Source: Leptolyngbya sp. FACHB-8 (GTDB taxonomy: Bacteria; Cyanobacteriota; Cyanobacteriia; Elainellales; Elainellaceae). Taken from it: a stretch of 64,000 nt of DNA. Positions 9,531 through 18,338 of the stretch are shown here, one piece after another. A model generated the notes under the pieces. That model did not search any database. It was not told the origin of the DNA and saw only the letters and a program-made list of their open reading frames with translations. The position numbers were made by a program, and so were the translations under genes. The stretch lies in contig NZ_JACJOO010000015.1 of the NCBI RefSeq assembly GCF_014695575.1, forward strand, positions 124,001 to 188,000, written 5' to 3'. Position 1 is the first letter of the stretch, and every line of letters begins with the position of its first letter.

Positions 9531-9693
9531 CTGGGGCTTATGGGAAAGCAGCGGTAGATAGCGATTCCACCAGAAATCTTAATTCAGGCTTGTGGGGGCG
9601 GCAGCCGGATATCTTTTTCTGAAACCAAACGTACACAAACGATCCCCCGTGGATACAGGCGACGAAAGTGCGAACTATTTGGTTGCTTAGAGT

Positions 9694-10980
9694 TTAGCGC
9701 CCCCCATCCGGATCTTGTCTTCCTTCCGATGTGAGTAGGTTTTCCACAAAGGTATAAAGCTCTGATTCAGGCCGCTGATCTAACTGGTACCCCTTCAAAT
9801 GGATCAGACCTTGAGCCAGTTCTGTAGCCCGTTTTTTATAGGCAGCACTGGCAGATAGGAAGTCTAAAAATACTTCTCGTTCAATGTGCTGGCGATCGGC
9901 TCCATCTGGCACATAGGATTCAAACTCCGTTTGCTCCGCTTCAAACTTCAGCAAGAAGATCAGAGCATTGGACTTTTCTTGCAGGTCGGACTTGAGTTGG
10001 CGAACATCTAAATCTAGCCGGTTAAAACCGATGTTTCCTTCAATTCGCAATTCCACAATGGGAGCTGTGTCGGGGCGGAGGTAGCCGGAGTGGGTGGCGT
10101 GTTCTAGGATGGCGATCGCCCCTTGCTCCACCTCCTCCATCGTCTCCTTCTCGGTCACTCGATGCCGTAGCCGCACAATCGGTCGCTGCTGATAATCCTG
10201 CTTTAGCTCGGCTCGAACACCTTCAGTATCAATCTCAACCAGATAAACTCCTCGATCGAAGTTTGTTTCCTCGACGCTATTCGCCTCGATCGAGCCGGGG
10301 TTAAAAACCCAACCGCCCTCGCTATAACTCTTGTGAATGTGCCCCAGAGCCAGATAATCTACCCCGGCTTCTTTTAGGGGCAGTAACTCGTTGTAACGTA
10401 AAGCTCCCTGATACCGTGCAATCTGCCCCTCAAGACCATGGTGGAACATCATCACAGTATTTGGGGGGCCCGGAGGCAGTTCCCGAATGGCTCCAGCAAT
10501 TTGCACGATCGCCTGAGACGCTGTCGCACCGTACCAGTGAGAACCCAATACCCGCACACCACAGGGTAGGTCAATGTAACCGCCCCGTTTCTCCTCAGGA
10601 TCCCAGGGTGCGTAGAAGGGTTCTCCCCCAGATACGTCTCCCGGTTCCAATAAAATCAAATTGCCCCACTCTGCCAGATAACGTAACCAGCTCGTACGCG
10701 TACCATAGGGCCGATTATCATGGTTGCCCTCAATGGCTAGAACTGGAATGCCTGCTTCCTCTAGTTCTTGAATGCAAAGCTGAGCCTGGTTCAGGATATT
10801 GGGTTGGATGGTGCGATGCTCAAACAGATCTCCGACGATGAGGACGAAGTCTACCGGATCAGCGATCGCATAGCGATACAGGGCATCCTGAAACGCCTCA
10901 TAGAAGTCTCGCGTGCGCTCCTTGCTGTCGTAGCGGTCAAAGCCCAAATGCACGTCCGCCACATGGAGAAATCGAGCCAT
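9694..10980 (-). CDS. SbcD/Mre11-like DNA repair phosphoesterase
   Basis: This 428-residue calcineurin-type phosphoesterase resembles the SbcD/Mre11 nuclease group (COG0420). All metal motifs are present: ADVHLG (D9, H11), VGDLFEHR (about 49-56), EGNHDNR (84-90), FHHG and LGHIHKSY. The C-terminal about 150 residues form the capping or dimerisation part. Its partner ATPase SbcC is not in the window. I chose the ATG giving MARFLHVADVHLG. The 27 residues available upstream lack family features and overlap a hairpin region. Confidence 0.88.
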   Translation of the reverse strand: MARFLHVADVHLGFDRYDSKERTRDFYEAFQDALYRYAIADPVDFVLIVGDLFEHRTIQPNILNQAQLCIQELEEAGIPVLAIEGNHDNRPYGTRTSWLRYLAEWGNLILLEPGDVSGGEPFYAPWDPEEKRGGYIDLPCGVRVLGSHWYGATASQAIVQIAGAIRELPPGPPNTVMMFHHGLEGQIARYQGALRYNELLPLKEAGVDYLALGHIHKSYSEGGWVFNPGSIEANSVEETNFDRGVYLVEIDTEGVRAELKQDYQQRPIVRLRHRVTEKETMEEVEQGAIAILEHATHSGYLRPDTAPIVELRIEGNIGFNRLDLDVRQLKSDLQEKSNALIFLLKFEAEQTEFESYVPDGADRQHIEREVFLDFLSASAAYKKRATELAQGLIHLKGYQLDQRPESELYTFVENLLTSEGRQDPDGGR

Positions 10981-11059
10981 CGTGGTTATCCACCCGAACA
11001 AATGAACGCATTGTAGTCCAGAAACACAGGCCTTTGCTAGGGTGTATCGTCCAAAATAC

Positions 11060-11116
11060 AACCCTGATTTTTTTGGAAAGCTCGACTACATCAAGCTTTC
11101 CAAAAAAACGGGGTTT
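11060..11116. repeat. Intergenic hairpin
   Basis: AACCC-GATTTTTTTGGAAAGCT pairs with AGCTTTCCAAAAAAAC-GGGTT with small interruptions. It lies between the small membrane protein gene and the SbcD-like gene. Confidence 0.5.
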
Positions 11117-11160
11117 TATTAAATTCACGTTTAATGAGTGTGTAGCGCGAAGAGTTCCTT

Positions 11161-11415
11161 TTATGAATTAGAGGCTCGTTGTGACAGCCGTTTATTTACC
11201 CAGCTGGCAACTCCACTGACGATCGACCCCAGCATCAGAATGCCAATGGCTGGCTGAAACAAGGGCTGCCAGAGCTTGTACCAGAGTTCCAACCCTAAGG
11301 GTGTATCGGTGTAGCGGCCAAGGACGGCGATCGCAAACCAACCAAAGGCTACAAACACAAAAAACAAGTTCCACATCAGAGCAGCATTTAGCCACCCGAG
11401 CAATTTATCTTTCAT
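11161..11415 (-). CDS. Small membrane protein of unknown function
   Basis: This 84-residue protein has two predicted membrane helices (about 8-35 and 55-72) and a short basic tail. I do not recognise a named family with certainty, but the pattern LGWLNAALMWNLFFVF...FGWFAIAVLGR looks like a conserved cyanobacterial hypothetical. Two starts are possible: ATG at 11415 (chosen) and GTG at 11427. GGAAGG lies directly against the ATG, which fits neither start perfectly. It is about 180 bases upstream of the SbcD-like gene on the same strand. Confidence 0.6.
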   Translation of the reverse strand: MKDKLLGWLNAALMWNLFFVFVAFGWFAIAVLGRYTDTPLGLELWYKLWQPLFQPAIGILMLGSIVSGVASWVNKRLSQRASNS

Positions 11416-11512
11416 CCTTCCACCCACAGCACTATGTTTCTACTTGGATTTTGCCTTAAAACTAGCCCAATGATTTCCGTTGCTGAATGGACCTCCACCA
11501 GCAAGGCCCTCA

Positions 11513-11717
11513 GACCTTCTACGTAACCTGAGTTCGGGTTAAGGGCGTTTTCGAGTGCCGCGCGTCGCGCGGCACTCGAAAACGCTCATTTTGGCGTGCG
11601 TTTCGCGCACGCCAAAATGAGCACTTCAGCTTATCCCGAACTGAGGTTACGTAAATCGCTGCGCGACGAAGCCACGTGGCGATTCACACCCTCAGAAGTC
11701 GATTCATGCAGGAGATC
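11513..11717. repeat. Family F element, copy 3, split by a family B insertion
   Basis: The right part ends GATTCATGCAGGAGATC followed by TA, matching the two intact family F copies at 32.2 and 59.5 kb. The left end GACCTTC is cut from its body by the family B element at 11525-11648. Removing that insertion restores a contiguous F-type hairpin. Confidence 0.6.
11525..11648. repeat. Family B element, copy 1 (124 bp, ACGT duplication)
   Basis: Ends AACCTGAGTTCGGG and CCCGAACTGAGGTT flank two hairpins: GCGTTTTCGAGTGC... and CTCATTTTGGCGTGCG.... ACGT is duplicated at 11521-11524 and 11649-11652. It contains no ORF. Six good copies occur in the window. Confidence 0.85.
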
Positions 11718-11876
11718 TATTCTTCTGAAAGTCCTGGTTCTACGCCTGCAACATACCCGTAAAACCAGAAACTTTAAAGGAATGACCGATGGATGCTCCA
11801 AAGTGGGATACATCCAATGGGGGGAGGTTCGGTATGATGACGATGCGGCCCGTCGTCCACCGTTCAGGAGCAGCCC

Positions 11877-13703
11877 GTGGATTTTCGACAAATTGTTGGC
11901 TTTCGGCAGGTTAAAGATGAAGCAAACCTGCTGTACAAAACTCTGGAACCCATCCTCAAGTTGGATTCGCGCTATGCCGACTTGATGACGGTCGATCTGG
12001 CCAAGATTGTCCAGATTTGTGGACGCAGCAATAAGGAAATCAGCGCCACAGAATTGCTGGCCTTCCTGACCATCTATGCTCAGATTAAGCAGGATGCTGA
12101 CAAACTCAACGCTGTGCAAACCTGGGAGTTTTCAGCAGCAGATCGACTGAAGTACCAAAAAGTGACGCTGCAAACCCTGCTGGAGTTGAACCAGACGCAA
12201 CCCGGCGACGTGCTCAATCTGCCTACACTGCTCAACAAGTTGGATACTGAGACGGGCAGCCGTTATCGGGAAGCTGCGGTCAATGGCATTTACAAGTTTG
12301 CCCAGGTGCTGGTGAAAGCTGATGGTACTATCACCATGCAGGAAATGGAGGCCCTGTCGCAAATTTGGCAACTACTGCACCAGTTTCAGCCCATTGAGAG
12401 CTACGACAAGAAACTGACAGAGCTGATGACGGCGATCGCCCCCAAACAACCCGCTGCTGCCACGGCAGGCACAACATCAGCTCCCCCCAATGCGGCTTCT
12501 CCAGCCCCCCCCACTACTGATGAAAAGCCAGAGGAAATTCTCGAAAAAGCCCTGGCAGAACTGAACGAGCTGGTGGGTATGGAGAACATTAAGGAGGAAG
12601 TCAAAACCCTGACGAACTTCCTCAAAGTACAAAAGATTCGGGCAGAACGGGGATTAGCGCAAACCCCTGTTTCCTTGCATTCTGTATTTGGAGGGCCACC
12701 CGGAACCGGGAAGACGACGGTTGCTCGGCTGATAAGCCGTATCTTCAAGGGACTGGGCTTTTTGAAGAAGGGGCATCTGATCGAAACCGATCGCTCCGGA
12801 CTGGTGGCCGGGTACATCGGACAAACGGCAAAGAAGGTTGATGACCTGGTACAGACGGCTTTGGATGGGGTGCTGTTCATTGACGAAGCTTATGCCTTGG
12901 TGCCTCGTGATTCAAGCGGTAGCCGAGATTTTGGTCAGGAAGCGGTAGATACGTTACTGAAGCGGATGGAGGATTATCGCGATCGCCTCGTCGTGATCGT
13001 TGCAGGCTACACCGACGAGATGGAGAATTTTGTCGAATCTAACCCTGGCCTGAAGTCGCGCTTTAATCGCTACTACTTCTTCAATGATTACGAACCCCAG
13101 GAGTTATTGCAAATTTACGAGAAGATGGCCAGTAAGAGCCATTTCCACCTGACGGATGGTGCCCGGCAGCGGTTACTGGCCGTGTTGAATGCGCTGTATG
13201 ACGAGCGCGATCGCACCTTTGGCAACGGCCGCCTTGTCCGTAATCTGTTTGAGAAAACTCTGGAAAAGCAGGCCAATCGGTTAGCGGTCTCTCCCATGAA
13301 TCTGACTGACGAGGAGCTGACAACCCTGACCGAGGACGATATTCCTGCACCCGCATCGGCTAGTGGTACGTTGCATTGGCGAACGCAGGCTTCTAGTCCC
13401 GGATCGTCGGGTTCGGTTAGTGGGGATGATGGTGAGAAGGCGATCGCTCAACTGGAAGCAGCCCTCACAACCCGGCTTCAGGAAACCCTCAATGCTTCCC
13501 AACTTCAGGTACAGGTACGCCAACGGGAATCGACCCTCAGCGTGCTGGTGAGTGCGCCGGAAACTCCCGCGTCCGATGCGGTGATGGCAGCCCTACAACC
13601 TTACCTGGCAACGGTGCTGCCGGATGGGATGCAGCAGGTGGTCGTATATGGGCGATCGCTCCAGGATGATGTGCCTACCTGGTCTACTGACTTTCCGTTA
13701 TAA
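11877..13703 (+). CDS. AAA+ ATPase, CbbX/SpoVK-like, with TerB-like N-terminus
   Basis: This 608-residue protein has three parts. Residues 1-185 form helical TerB-like repeats (two acidic stretches, around 30-70 and 130-170). After a Pro/Ala linker comes a AAA+ core of the CbbX/SpoVK type, with Walker A GGPPGTGKT (272-280), pore-region GLVAGYIGQTA, Walker B VLFIDEA (332-338) and an arginine-finger region near FGNGRLVRNLFE. The C-terminal about 110 residues end VYGRSLQDDVPTW, an ending I associate with several cyanobacterial regulatory proteins. CbbX activates red-type Rubisco, but no Rubisco gene is near, so the client is unknown. The start is GTG at 11877, supported by AGGAG at 11865-11869. 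Confidence 0.85.
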   Translation: MDFRQIVGFRQVKDEANLLYKTLEPILKLDSRYADLMTVDLAKIVQICGRSNKEISATELLAFLTIYAQIKQDADKLNAVQTWEFSAADRLKYQKVTLQTLLELNQTQPGDVLNLPTLLNKLDTETGSRYREAAVNGIYKFAQVLVKADGTITMQEMEALSQIWQLLHQFQPIESYDKKLTELMTAIAPKQPAAATAGTTSAPPNAASPAPPTTDEKPEEILEKALAELNELVGMENIKEEVKTLTNFLKVQKIRAERGLAQTPVSLHSVFGGPPGTGKTTVARLISRIFKGLGFLKKGHLIETDRSGLVAGYIGQTAKKVDDLVQTALDGVLFIDEAYALVPRDSSGSRDFGQEAVDTLLKRMEDYRDRLVVIVAGYTDEMENFVESNPGLKSRFNRYYFFNDYEPQELLQIYEKMASKSHFHLTDGARQRLLAVLNALYDERDRTFGNGRLVRNLFEKTLEKQANRLAVSPMNLTDEELTTLTEDDIPAPASASGTLHWRTQASSPGSSGSVSGDDGEKAIAQLEAALTTRLQETLNASQLQVQVRQRESTLSVLVSAPETPASDAVMAALQPYLATVLPDGMQQVVVYGRSLQDDVPTWSTDFPL

Positions 13704-13705
13704 AT

Positions 13706-13827
13706 AACCTGAGTTCGGGTTAAGGGCGTTTTCGAGTGCTGCGTAACGCGCAGCACTCGAAAACGCTCATTTGGGGTGCGCAAAGCGCACCCCAAATGAG
13801 CACTTCAGCTTATCCCGAACTGAGGTT
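13706..13827. repeat. Family B element, copy 2 (122 bp)
   Basis: It has the same ends as copy 1. The second hairpin carries a compensatory change: GGGGTGC/GCACCCC replaces GGCGTGC/GCACGCC. Flanks AAAT and AAAC agree in 3 of 4 bases. The left flank overlaps the TAA stop of the AAA+ gene (13701-13703). Confidence 0.8.
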
Positions 13828-13852
13828 AAACAATGTTAGTTTAGGGCTAATT

Positions 13853-13980
13853 AACCATAATTCGGGATAAGCCCAAGAGCCTATTGAGTCATACGCAGAG
13901 TGTATGGAAAAATAGGCTTTTTTGAGGGGTGCGCCTCGCGCACCCCTCAAAAAAGCCCTTAACCCAAACTTGGGCTAGTT
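13853..13980. repeat. Family B-like element, diverged
   Basis: It begins AACCATAATTCGGGATAAGC and ends with CTTAACCCAAACTTGGG, as in family B, but the inner hairpins differ. One has a TTTTTTGAGGGGTGCGC stem. No convincing target duplication is seen. Confidence 0.55.
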
Positions 13981-13988
13981 AGGATTAC

Positions 13989-14034
13989 CTAAAGAGGTGG
14001 GTGCGGCACTCAGTACCGCACCCACCTCTTTAGG
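13989..14034 (-). terminator. Hairpin downstream of the PirA-like gene
   Basis: CTAAAGAGGTGGGTGCGG pairs perfectly with CCGCACCCACCTCTTTAG. It lies 13 bases beyond the stop of the minus-strand small gene. Confidence 0.55.
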
Positions 14035-14046
14035 AGCTGAAAGTTT

Positions 14047-14235
14047 CTAGCCGATGTACTGAGCTTCGGCTTGCAGTTGACGCAGAAGATCTTCATCACC
14101 CCGTGCTTGAGCTGCTTCCATGCGGCGTTGCAGATTTTGGCGCAGGTTTTCGCGGTGAGCCTGAGCGATTTCGTTCCGGGATTGCTTGGGATTTCTCAAC
14201 ATAGGACGCGGGGATGAACGATATAGTGTCTTCAT
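14047..14235 (-). CDS. Small basic/helical protein, possible PirA-like PII interactor
   Basis: This 62-residue protein has a basic N-terminus (MKTLYRSSPRPMLRNP) and a long helix built on AHRENLRQNLQRRMEAAQARGDEDLLRQLQAEAQYIG. The HR-NL-L-RxEAAxxxGDxxLxxQLxxEA-YxG pattern resembles, from memory, the small cyanobacterial PirA proteins, which bind PII and tune arginine synthesis under changing nitrogen. I cannot confirm this without an alignment. It is transcribed alone, with a hairpin terminator downstream. Starting at Met12 instead would remove most of the basic head. Confidence 0.6.
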   Translation of the reverse strand: MKTLYRSSPRPMLRNPKQSRNEIAQAHRENLRQNLQRRMEAAQARGDEDLLRQLQAEAQYIG

Positions 14236-14617
14236 TTCTCAGATTATCATTTTCTAGATTTTTCTGTAACCATCTATACAAAAAATAAATAAAATTCGTA
14301 GCCCTTGCTACACAATAACTTCAGCTATTTTAATGGCTAAGATGAGAAATGAAAATAGGAAAGTTCACCCTAATGGGCTACCTTGAGGCTTTTTGCTCCT
14401 CTTCCAGTCGATAGACTATCCGTTTCATCTTGAAATGAAGGATAGAAGCAACTCATTGGGGTGGTGTTCTAAACATTTGGATGGAGTGTGGTGAAAGGGT
14501 TGCAAATGCCTTCGCAGTAACATATAGCTTAAGCATTCTTGTGCTTTTGCGCGCCACAAGAATGCCTAAGTCTTGAACCAGCCATACGCTTAGAACAGTA
14601 TCTGGCTGGCGAACTGG
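14236..14617. other. Intergenic region without recognised gene
   Basis: This holds the promoter region of the PirA-like gene and the upstream region of the helicase. A hairpin near 14531-14567 (GCATTCTTGTG.../...CACAAGAATGC) is visible. I looked for a glutamine riboswitch-like motif around 14360-14400 and did not find the required core. Confidence 0.4.
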
Positions 14618-14699
14618 CAGCAATTCTCATTTTGGAATCTAGCCGAAAATAGTCCGCCGAAGGCGGGCTATTTTCGGGCTTCAAAGCTGAGAATTACTG
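14618..14699. repeat. Family A element, copy 2, with 9-bp duplication
   Basis: Ends CAGCAATTCTC and GAGAATTACTG enclose one hairpin (GCCGAAAATAGTCCGCC / GGCGGGCTATTTTCGGGC). GCGAACTGG is duplicated exactly at 14609-14617 and 14700-14708. Compared with copy 1, the second hairpin is missing. Confidence 0.8.
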
Positions 14700-14865
14700 G
14701 CGAACTGGGCTGAATATCGCGAGCTCCAAGGCTAGTGCGGTAGAATAAAGTGTCGGTGTTCGCTACCAGTCTTCGTACTACGACCGATTGCGTTTCAAGT
14801 TCCTATCCGTCTGCCTAAGACTGGTGCCGTTTGCGGCGACAGACCGATTTTACTTCTGGAGTTTC

Positions 14866-16212
14866 ATGACCTTTTCTAACCTCGGTCTATCCGATGGGAT
14901 TGTCCGTGCGGTTACTGCACGGGGCTACACGGAGCCAACACCCATTCAGGCTCAGGCCATTCCAGCTATTTTGTCGGGCCGCGATGTGCTGGCTGGGGCT
15001 CAAACAGGAACGGGAAAAACCGCTGGGTTTACTCTGCCAATTTTGCAACGGCTTTCGACTCAACCTGTCTCGAACTTGGGGCATCGCCGTCCTCCCATTC
15101 GAACCCTGATTCTAACTCCCACTCGCGAACTGGCTGCTCAGGTAGAGGAGAGCGTTAAAGCCTATGGTGTCCATCTCGGCCTGAAGTCCATTACGGTATT
15201 TGGTGGAGTCAATATGAATCCCCAAGTACGCCAGTTGAAAGGGCGGGTTGATATTTTAGTGGCGACACCGGGCCGCTTGCTAGATCACGTGCAGCAAGGC
15301 ACTGTGGATTTGTCTCAGGTAGAGATCCTGGTGCTAGATGAAGCTGACCGCATGTTAGACATGGGCTTTATCCGCGATATTCGCCGTGTTCTCAACCTTC
15401 TGCCAAAACAGCGCCAAAATCTTCTGTTCTCGGCTACTTTCTCTCCGGAAATCAAATCTTTAGCTCAATCGTTGTTGCATGAGCCGGTATTGATTGAGGT
15501 GCCGCCCGTGCATCCAAAAGCGGAGTTGATTACTCAGAAGGTATATCGGGTGGCGAGCGATCGCAAATCTGACCTCCTCACCCATCTGATTAAGCAAAAC
15601 AACTGGTATCAGGTATTGGTCTTTACCCGTACTAAACACGGTGCCGATCGCCTTTCTAAGAAGCTAGCTCAGGCAGGCATTACCTCTCTGGCAATCCATG
15701 GAAATAAGAGCCAGGCCGCACGGACCCGCAGCCTGGCTCAATTTAAGGGCGGTAATGTACAGGTGCTGGTGGCTACAGATATTGCAGCTCGGGGTATTGA
15801 TATCACGGAGCTGCCGATGGTGATTAACTACGAGTTACCCAATGTGCCGGAGGACTACGTGCACCGCATTGGGCGAACGGGGCGCGCTGGGTCTGAGGGA
15901 GAAGCGCTGTCTCTGGTTTGTGCTGATGAATATAAGTATTTGTCAGACATTGAGAAACTGATGAAACGCTCGGTGCCTCAGGAGGTGGTTGAAGGATTTG
16001 AGCCGGATTCCTCTGCTGTGGCAGCAAATTTAGGTAGGCAGTCTGGTCATGCTGGACGGCAGGGGCGATCGCAACCCAACCAGTCATCCTCTCATAAGCC
16101 AAAGCTTCGTTCTCAAGATTCATCTCCCCGGAAATCTGCGCGATCGGGGCAGGCTCATGCTAAGCCTGTGCCCTCGTCTCGTTCTGTTTCTGAGCGGCGG
16201 AAGGCTCATTAG
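14866..16212 (+). CDS. DEAD-box ATP-dependent RNA helicase (RhlE type)
   Basis: This 448-residue helicase unwinds RNA duplexes, for example in ribosome biogenesis, mRNA decay or cold adaptation. Motifs in order are Phe-Q motif (TFSNLGL...TPIQAQAIP), [39 protein letters not shown] and [10 protein letters not shown]. The C-terminal 70 residues are Ser/Arg/Lys-rich and probably disordered RNA-binding tail. The ATG at 14866 follows GGAG with 4-base spacing. A TTG 78 bases upstream would add residues not typical of the family. Such helicases are often cold-induced with a long 5' UTR, and the long upstream gap would allow this. Confidence 0.93.
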   Translation: MTFSNLGLSDGIVRAVTARGYTEPTPIQAQAIPAILSGRDVLAGAQTGTGKTAGFTLPILQRLSTQPVSNLGHRRPPIRTLILTPTRELAAQVEESVKAYGVHLGLKSITVFGGVNMNPQVRQLKGRVDILVATPGRLLDHVQQGTVDLSQVEILVLDEADRMLDMGFIRDIRRVLNLLPKQRQNLLFSATFSPEIKSLAQSLLHEPVLIEVPPVHPKAELITQKVYRVASDRKSDLLTHLIKQNNWYQVLVFTRTKHGADRLSKKLAQAGITSLAIHGNKSQAARTRSLAQFKGGNVQVLVATDIAARGIDITELPMVINYELPNVPEDYVHRIGRTGRAGSEGEALSLVCADEYKYLSDIEKLMKRSVPQEVVEGFEPDSSAVAANLGRQSGHAGRQGRSQPNQSSSHKPKLRSQDSSPRKSARSGQAHAKPVPSSRSVSERRKAH

Positions 16213-16257
16213 AACTACGGTGTTGTGGGTGGTGCATTTTGTGCACCACAGGTAACA

Positions 16258-16380
16258 AATCGGAGTTCAAGTTAAGGGCTTTTTCGAGTGCTGGCATTGC
16301 CCGGCACTCGAAAAAGCTCATTTTGGTGTGCGCGAAACGCACGCCAAAATGAGCACTTCAGCTTGTCCCGAACTGAGGTT
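16258..16380. repeat. Family B element, copy 3 (123 bp, AACA duplication)
   Basis: AATCGGAGTTCAAG and CCCGAACTGAGGTT are the ends. AACA is duplicated at 16254-16257 and 16381-16384. One stem carries a G-T wobble in place of the pair seen in copy 1. Confidence 0.8.
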
Positions 16381-16384
16381 AACA

Positions 16385-16799
16385 AGAATACTTGAGGTGT
16401 TGTGGATTTGCTTGAGCTCTGAATCAATTGGGTTGTAGTATGAGGTTTGGCTTGGGGGCGCGTCGCCCCCCAAACCCCCCGACTGGGGAAACGGCAGCCC
16501 GTTCCCCCAGTCCCCCTTCGGTTAAAGGGATTTTGCAGGAGATGCGTTAGGCCGCTTCGCATTTGTGGGGGTTGGATTCAGGCTGGGGTGATGGTGGCCT
16601 GTGCAGTTATAGGGGCAACTGGATCCTTCTATCAAATCTGGTTGAAGAACCCTAGTATGCAGTAGTGCGACGCATAACGCGTCGCACTACTGCATACTGC
16701 ATCACGCAAAAACAGAGCTTTCGTTTGTTGTGATGTGCTTTGCACACCACAACAACAAATATGCATCAAGTACAGTGGCTTGTTAAGTTCTATAAAGAC
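16385..16799. other. Hairpin-rich intergenic region
   Basis: No gene is visible. A C/G-rich block lies at about 16450-16530. A perfect 20-bp hairpin with 5-base loop is at 16654-16698, and a shorter hairpin (TTGTTGTG.../...CACAACAA) is at about 16718-16756. The six-frame reading gives only short overlapping frames without family features. Confidence 0.5.
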
Positions 16800-16802
16800 T
16801 TA

Positions 16803-16903
16803 GGAGATTTCCAGATAAGAACTTCCCCATTATTTGGAAAAAAGGCGCGGCGAAGCCGCGCCTTTTTTCCAAATAATGGGGATATTGTTTCTCAGAAATC
16901 TCC
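16803..16903. repeat. Family K element with TTA duplication at the aldolase stop
   Basis: Outer ends GGAGATTTC and GAAATCTCC (9 of 9) flank a nested hairpin CCCCATTATTTGG...CCAAATAATGGGG with a GC-rich tip. TTA is present on both sides (16800-16802, 16904-16906). The right TTA is, on the minus strand, the TAA stop codon of the aldolase gene. Confidence 0.7.
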
Positions 16904-17665
16904 TTACTCCAGGAGATCGGGTTCTTCTCGGACGATTTTGTCGTACAAGGATTGGAAAGAGAACCAGCCCATGTAGTGGGAACCTACCTGGCTGAAGGTG
17001 AGTTGTGCAACTTCATGGGGAATGACGACGGGTTTTCCGGCGGCCTCGGCAGCAAGTTGGGTTTGGCAGGAGCGATCCATGGTGATGAACCACCAGGCGG
17101 CTTCGTCAACGGAGTGGCCCACTGTTAGCAGGCCGTGGTTGCGGAGAATGGCGGCTTTGCGCTCGCCCAAGATGGTGCCGATGCGTTGCCCTTCGGAGGT
17201 GTCTAGCACGACTCCGGTGTAGTCGTCGAATAGGGCGTGGTCTTCGTAGAAGGAGCAGGCGTCCTGGGTGATGGGATCGAGTAAACGCCCCAGGGAAGCC
17301 CAGGTTTTGCCGTAGAGTGAGTGGGCATGGGCAGCGGCGACAACATCTGGGCGGGCCTGGTGGATCTGAGAGTGAATGGCAAAGGCTGCGGCGTTGACGG
17401 GGCGATCGCCCTTCACCACTTCTCCCTTATGGTTCACCAGTAGCAGATCGGATACGCGGATGTGCCCGAAATACATTCCAAATGGGTTTACCCAGAAGTG
17501 GTCAATTAGCTCTGGGTCGCGGGCTGTAATGTGACCGGCTACCCCTTCATCAAAGCCATAGCGGGCAAATAATCGAAAGGCTGCTGCCAAGCGCTGTTGC
17601 CGATGTAAGCGTTCTTCCTGGACCGAACCGAAGACGGGAGGTTGGGGCAGATTGGGTTGAATCAT
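16904..17665 (-). CDS. Class II aldolase/adducin family protein
   Basis: This 253-residue protein has the class II aldolase/adducin fold. These are zinc enzymes that cleave or rearrange sugar phosphates or related compounds. Zinc ligand candidates are H113 and H115 (AAHAHSLYGK) and H177 (RNHGLL). Length fits the fuculose-phosphate aldolase-like group. The substrate is unknown. It is transcribed alone, facing the helicase. Its TAA stop coincides with the target duplication of the adjacent repeat. No signal peptide is seen. Confidence 0.88.
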   Translation of the reverse strand: MIQPNLPQPPVFGSVQEERLHRQQRLAAAFRLFARYGFDEGVAGHITARDPELIDHFWVNPFGMYFGHIRVSDLLLVNHKGEVVKGDRPVNAAAFAIHSQIHQARPDVVAAAHAHSLYGKTWASLGRLLDPITQDACSFYEDHALFDDYTGVVLDTSEGQRIGTILGERKAAILRNHGLLTVGHSVDEAAWWFITMDRSCQTQLAAEAAGKPVVIPHEVAQLTFSQVGSHYMGWFSFQSLYDKIVREEPDLLE

Positions 17666-17967
17666 GGTGAGATTAAGGGGTGGCGAGTTTTTGCAATGCG
17701 CTCAAGCAGTTATGAGCTAGAGGATGCCTAGGGTCAAGTTTTTGGGTACGTTTCCAGACGGCGGTCGCTCCATCCCATCAACCCCAGAGAGCCTGGAGCT
17801 ACCCAGCAAGGGCATGAAAGTCTGGGTTAGCGTGGCGGCGGTTGCAGACAGTTCTCAAACTTAAATTTTGGTTGTAGACACCATTCGACCAGAACCTATG
17901 TAAGAGACCATTATGTTGTCAGATGATAGGAGGTTTCCCAAGCTTCGGCTATCTTCTGTTAAGACTC

Positions 17968-17978
17968 CAGCAATTCTC
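17968..17978. repeat. Solo family A end
   Basis: CAGCAATTCTC occurs without a matching partner or inner hairpin. It may be a remnant or a chance match. The rest of 17666-18033 shows no gene. Confidence 0.35.
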
Positions 17979-18033
17979 ATGAAGTAGATCACACCCTTCC
18001 GGCAGCTTTATATAAAAACGGTATCAACTATAA

Positions 18034-18088
18034 AACCCAAATATAGAAGTGCGCGGGGCAAAGCCCCGCGCACTTCTATATTTGGGTT
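18034..18088. repeat. Perfect 26-bp hairpin
   Basis: AACCCAAATATAGAAGTGCG begins a 26-base arm that pairs exactly across an AAA loop. It lies 18 bases past the stop of the small gene at 18107 and may be its terminator. Confidence 0.65.
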
Positions 18089-18106
18089 CTTCAACCAGAT
18101 TTGATA

Positions 18107-18328
18107 TTACTCAGATGGAGTATTTTCATCGCCTGTTTTGGGCCGTTCCATCGCAGGGGGATAGTGAAGAGTTTCCACTTCGGCGCGATGGGCTGCATTA
18201 TTGGTCAGCTCTTCGGGCAATTCATCCATGGGGTCTTGCGACATGTCAGATGCTTCACCAATAACGCCGGGGGCGTTTACATTGGGTTTTGCAGAATGGC
18301 CTTTATGGCTAGCTTGTCCACCGGGCAT
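18107..18328 (-). CDS. Small hydrophilic protein, unknown
   Basis: This 73-residue protein is rich in Gly, Pro, His, Asn and acidic residues (MPGGQASHKGHSAKPNVNAPG...), with no hydrophobic stretch, so it is probably disordered. I do not recognise a family. It begins 10 bases after the DUF2243 gene on the same strand and is probably co-transcribed. It might be a stress or partner protein of the membrane protein, but that is only an inference from position. Confidence 0.55.
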   Translation of the reverse strand: MPGGQASHKGHSAKPNVNAPGVIGEASDMSQDPMDELPEELTNNAAHRAEVETLHYPPAMERPKTGDENTPSE

Positions 18329-18338
18329 AATACAGTCC

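Noticed and set aside
14355..14460. Glutamine-riboswitch-like sequence near GTTCACCCTAATGGGC
   Set aside because: The conserved core expected after the first stem is missing in both strands.
16740..16976. 78-residue open frame across element K and the aldolase end
   Set aside because: It runs through a palindromic repeat and antisense aldolase sequence.
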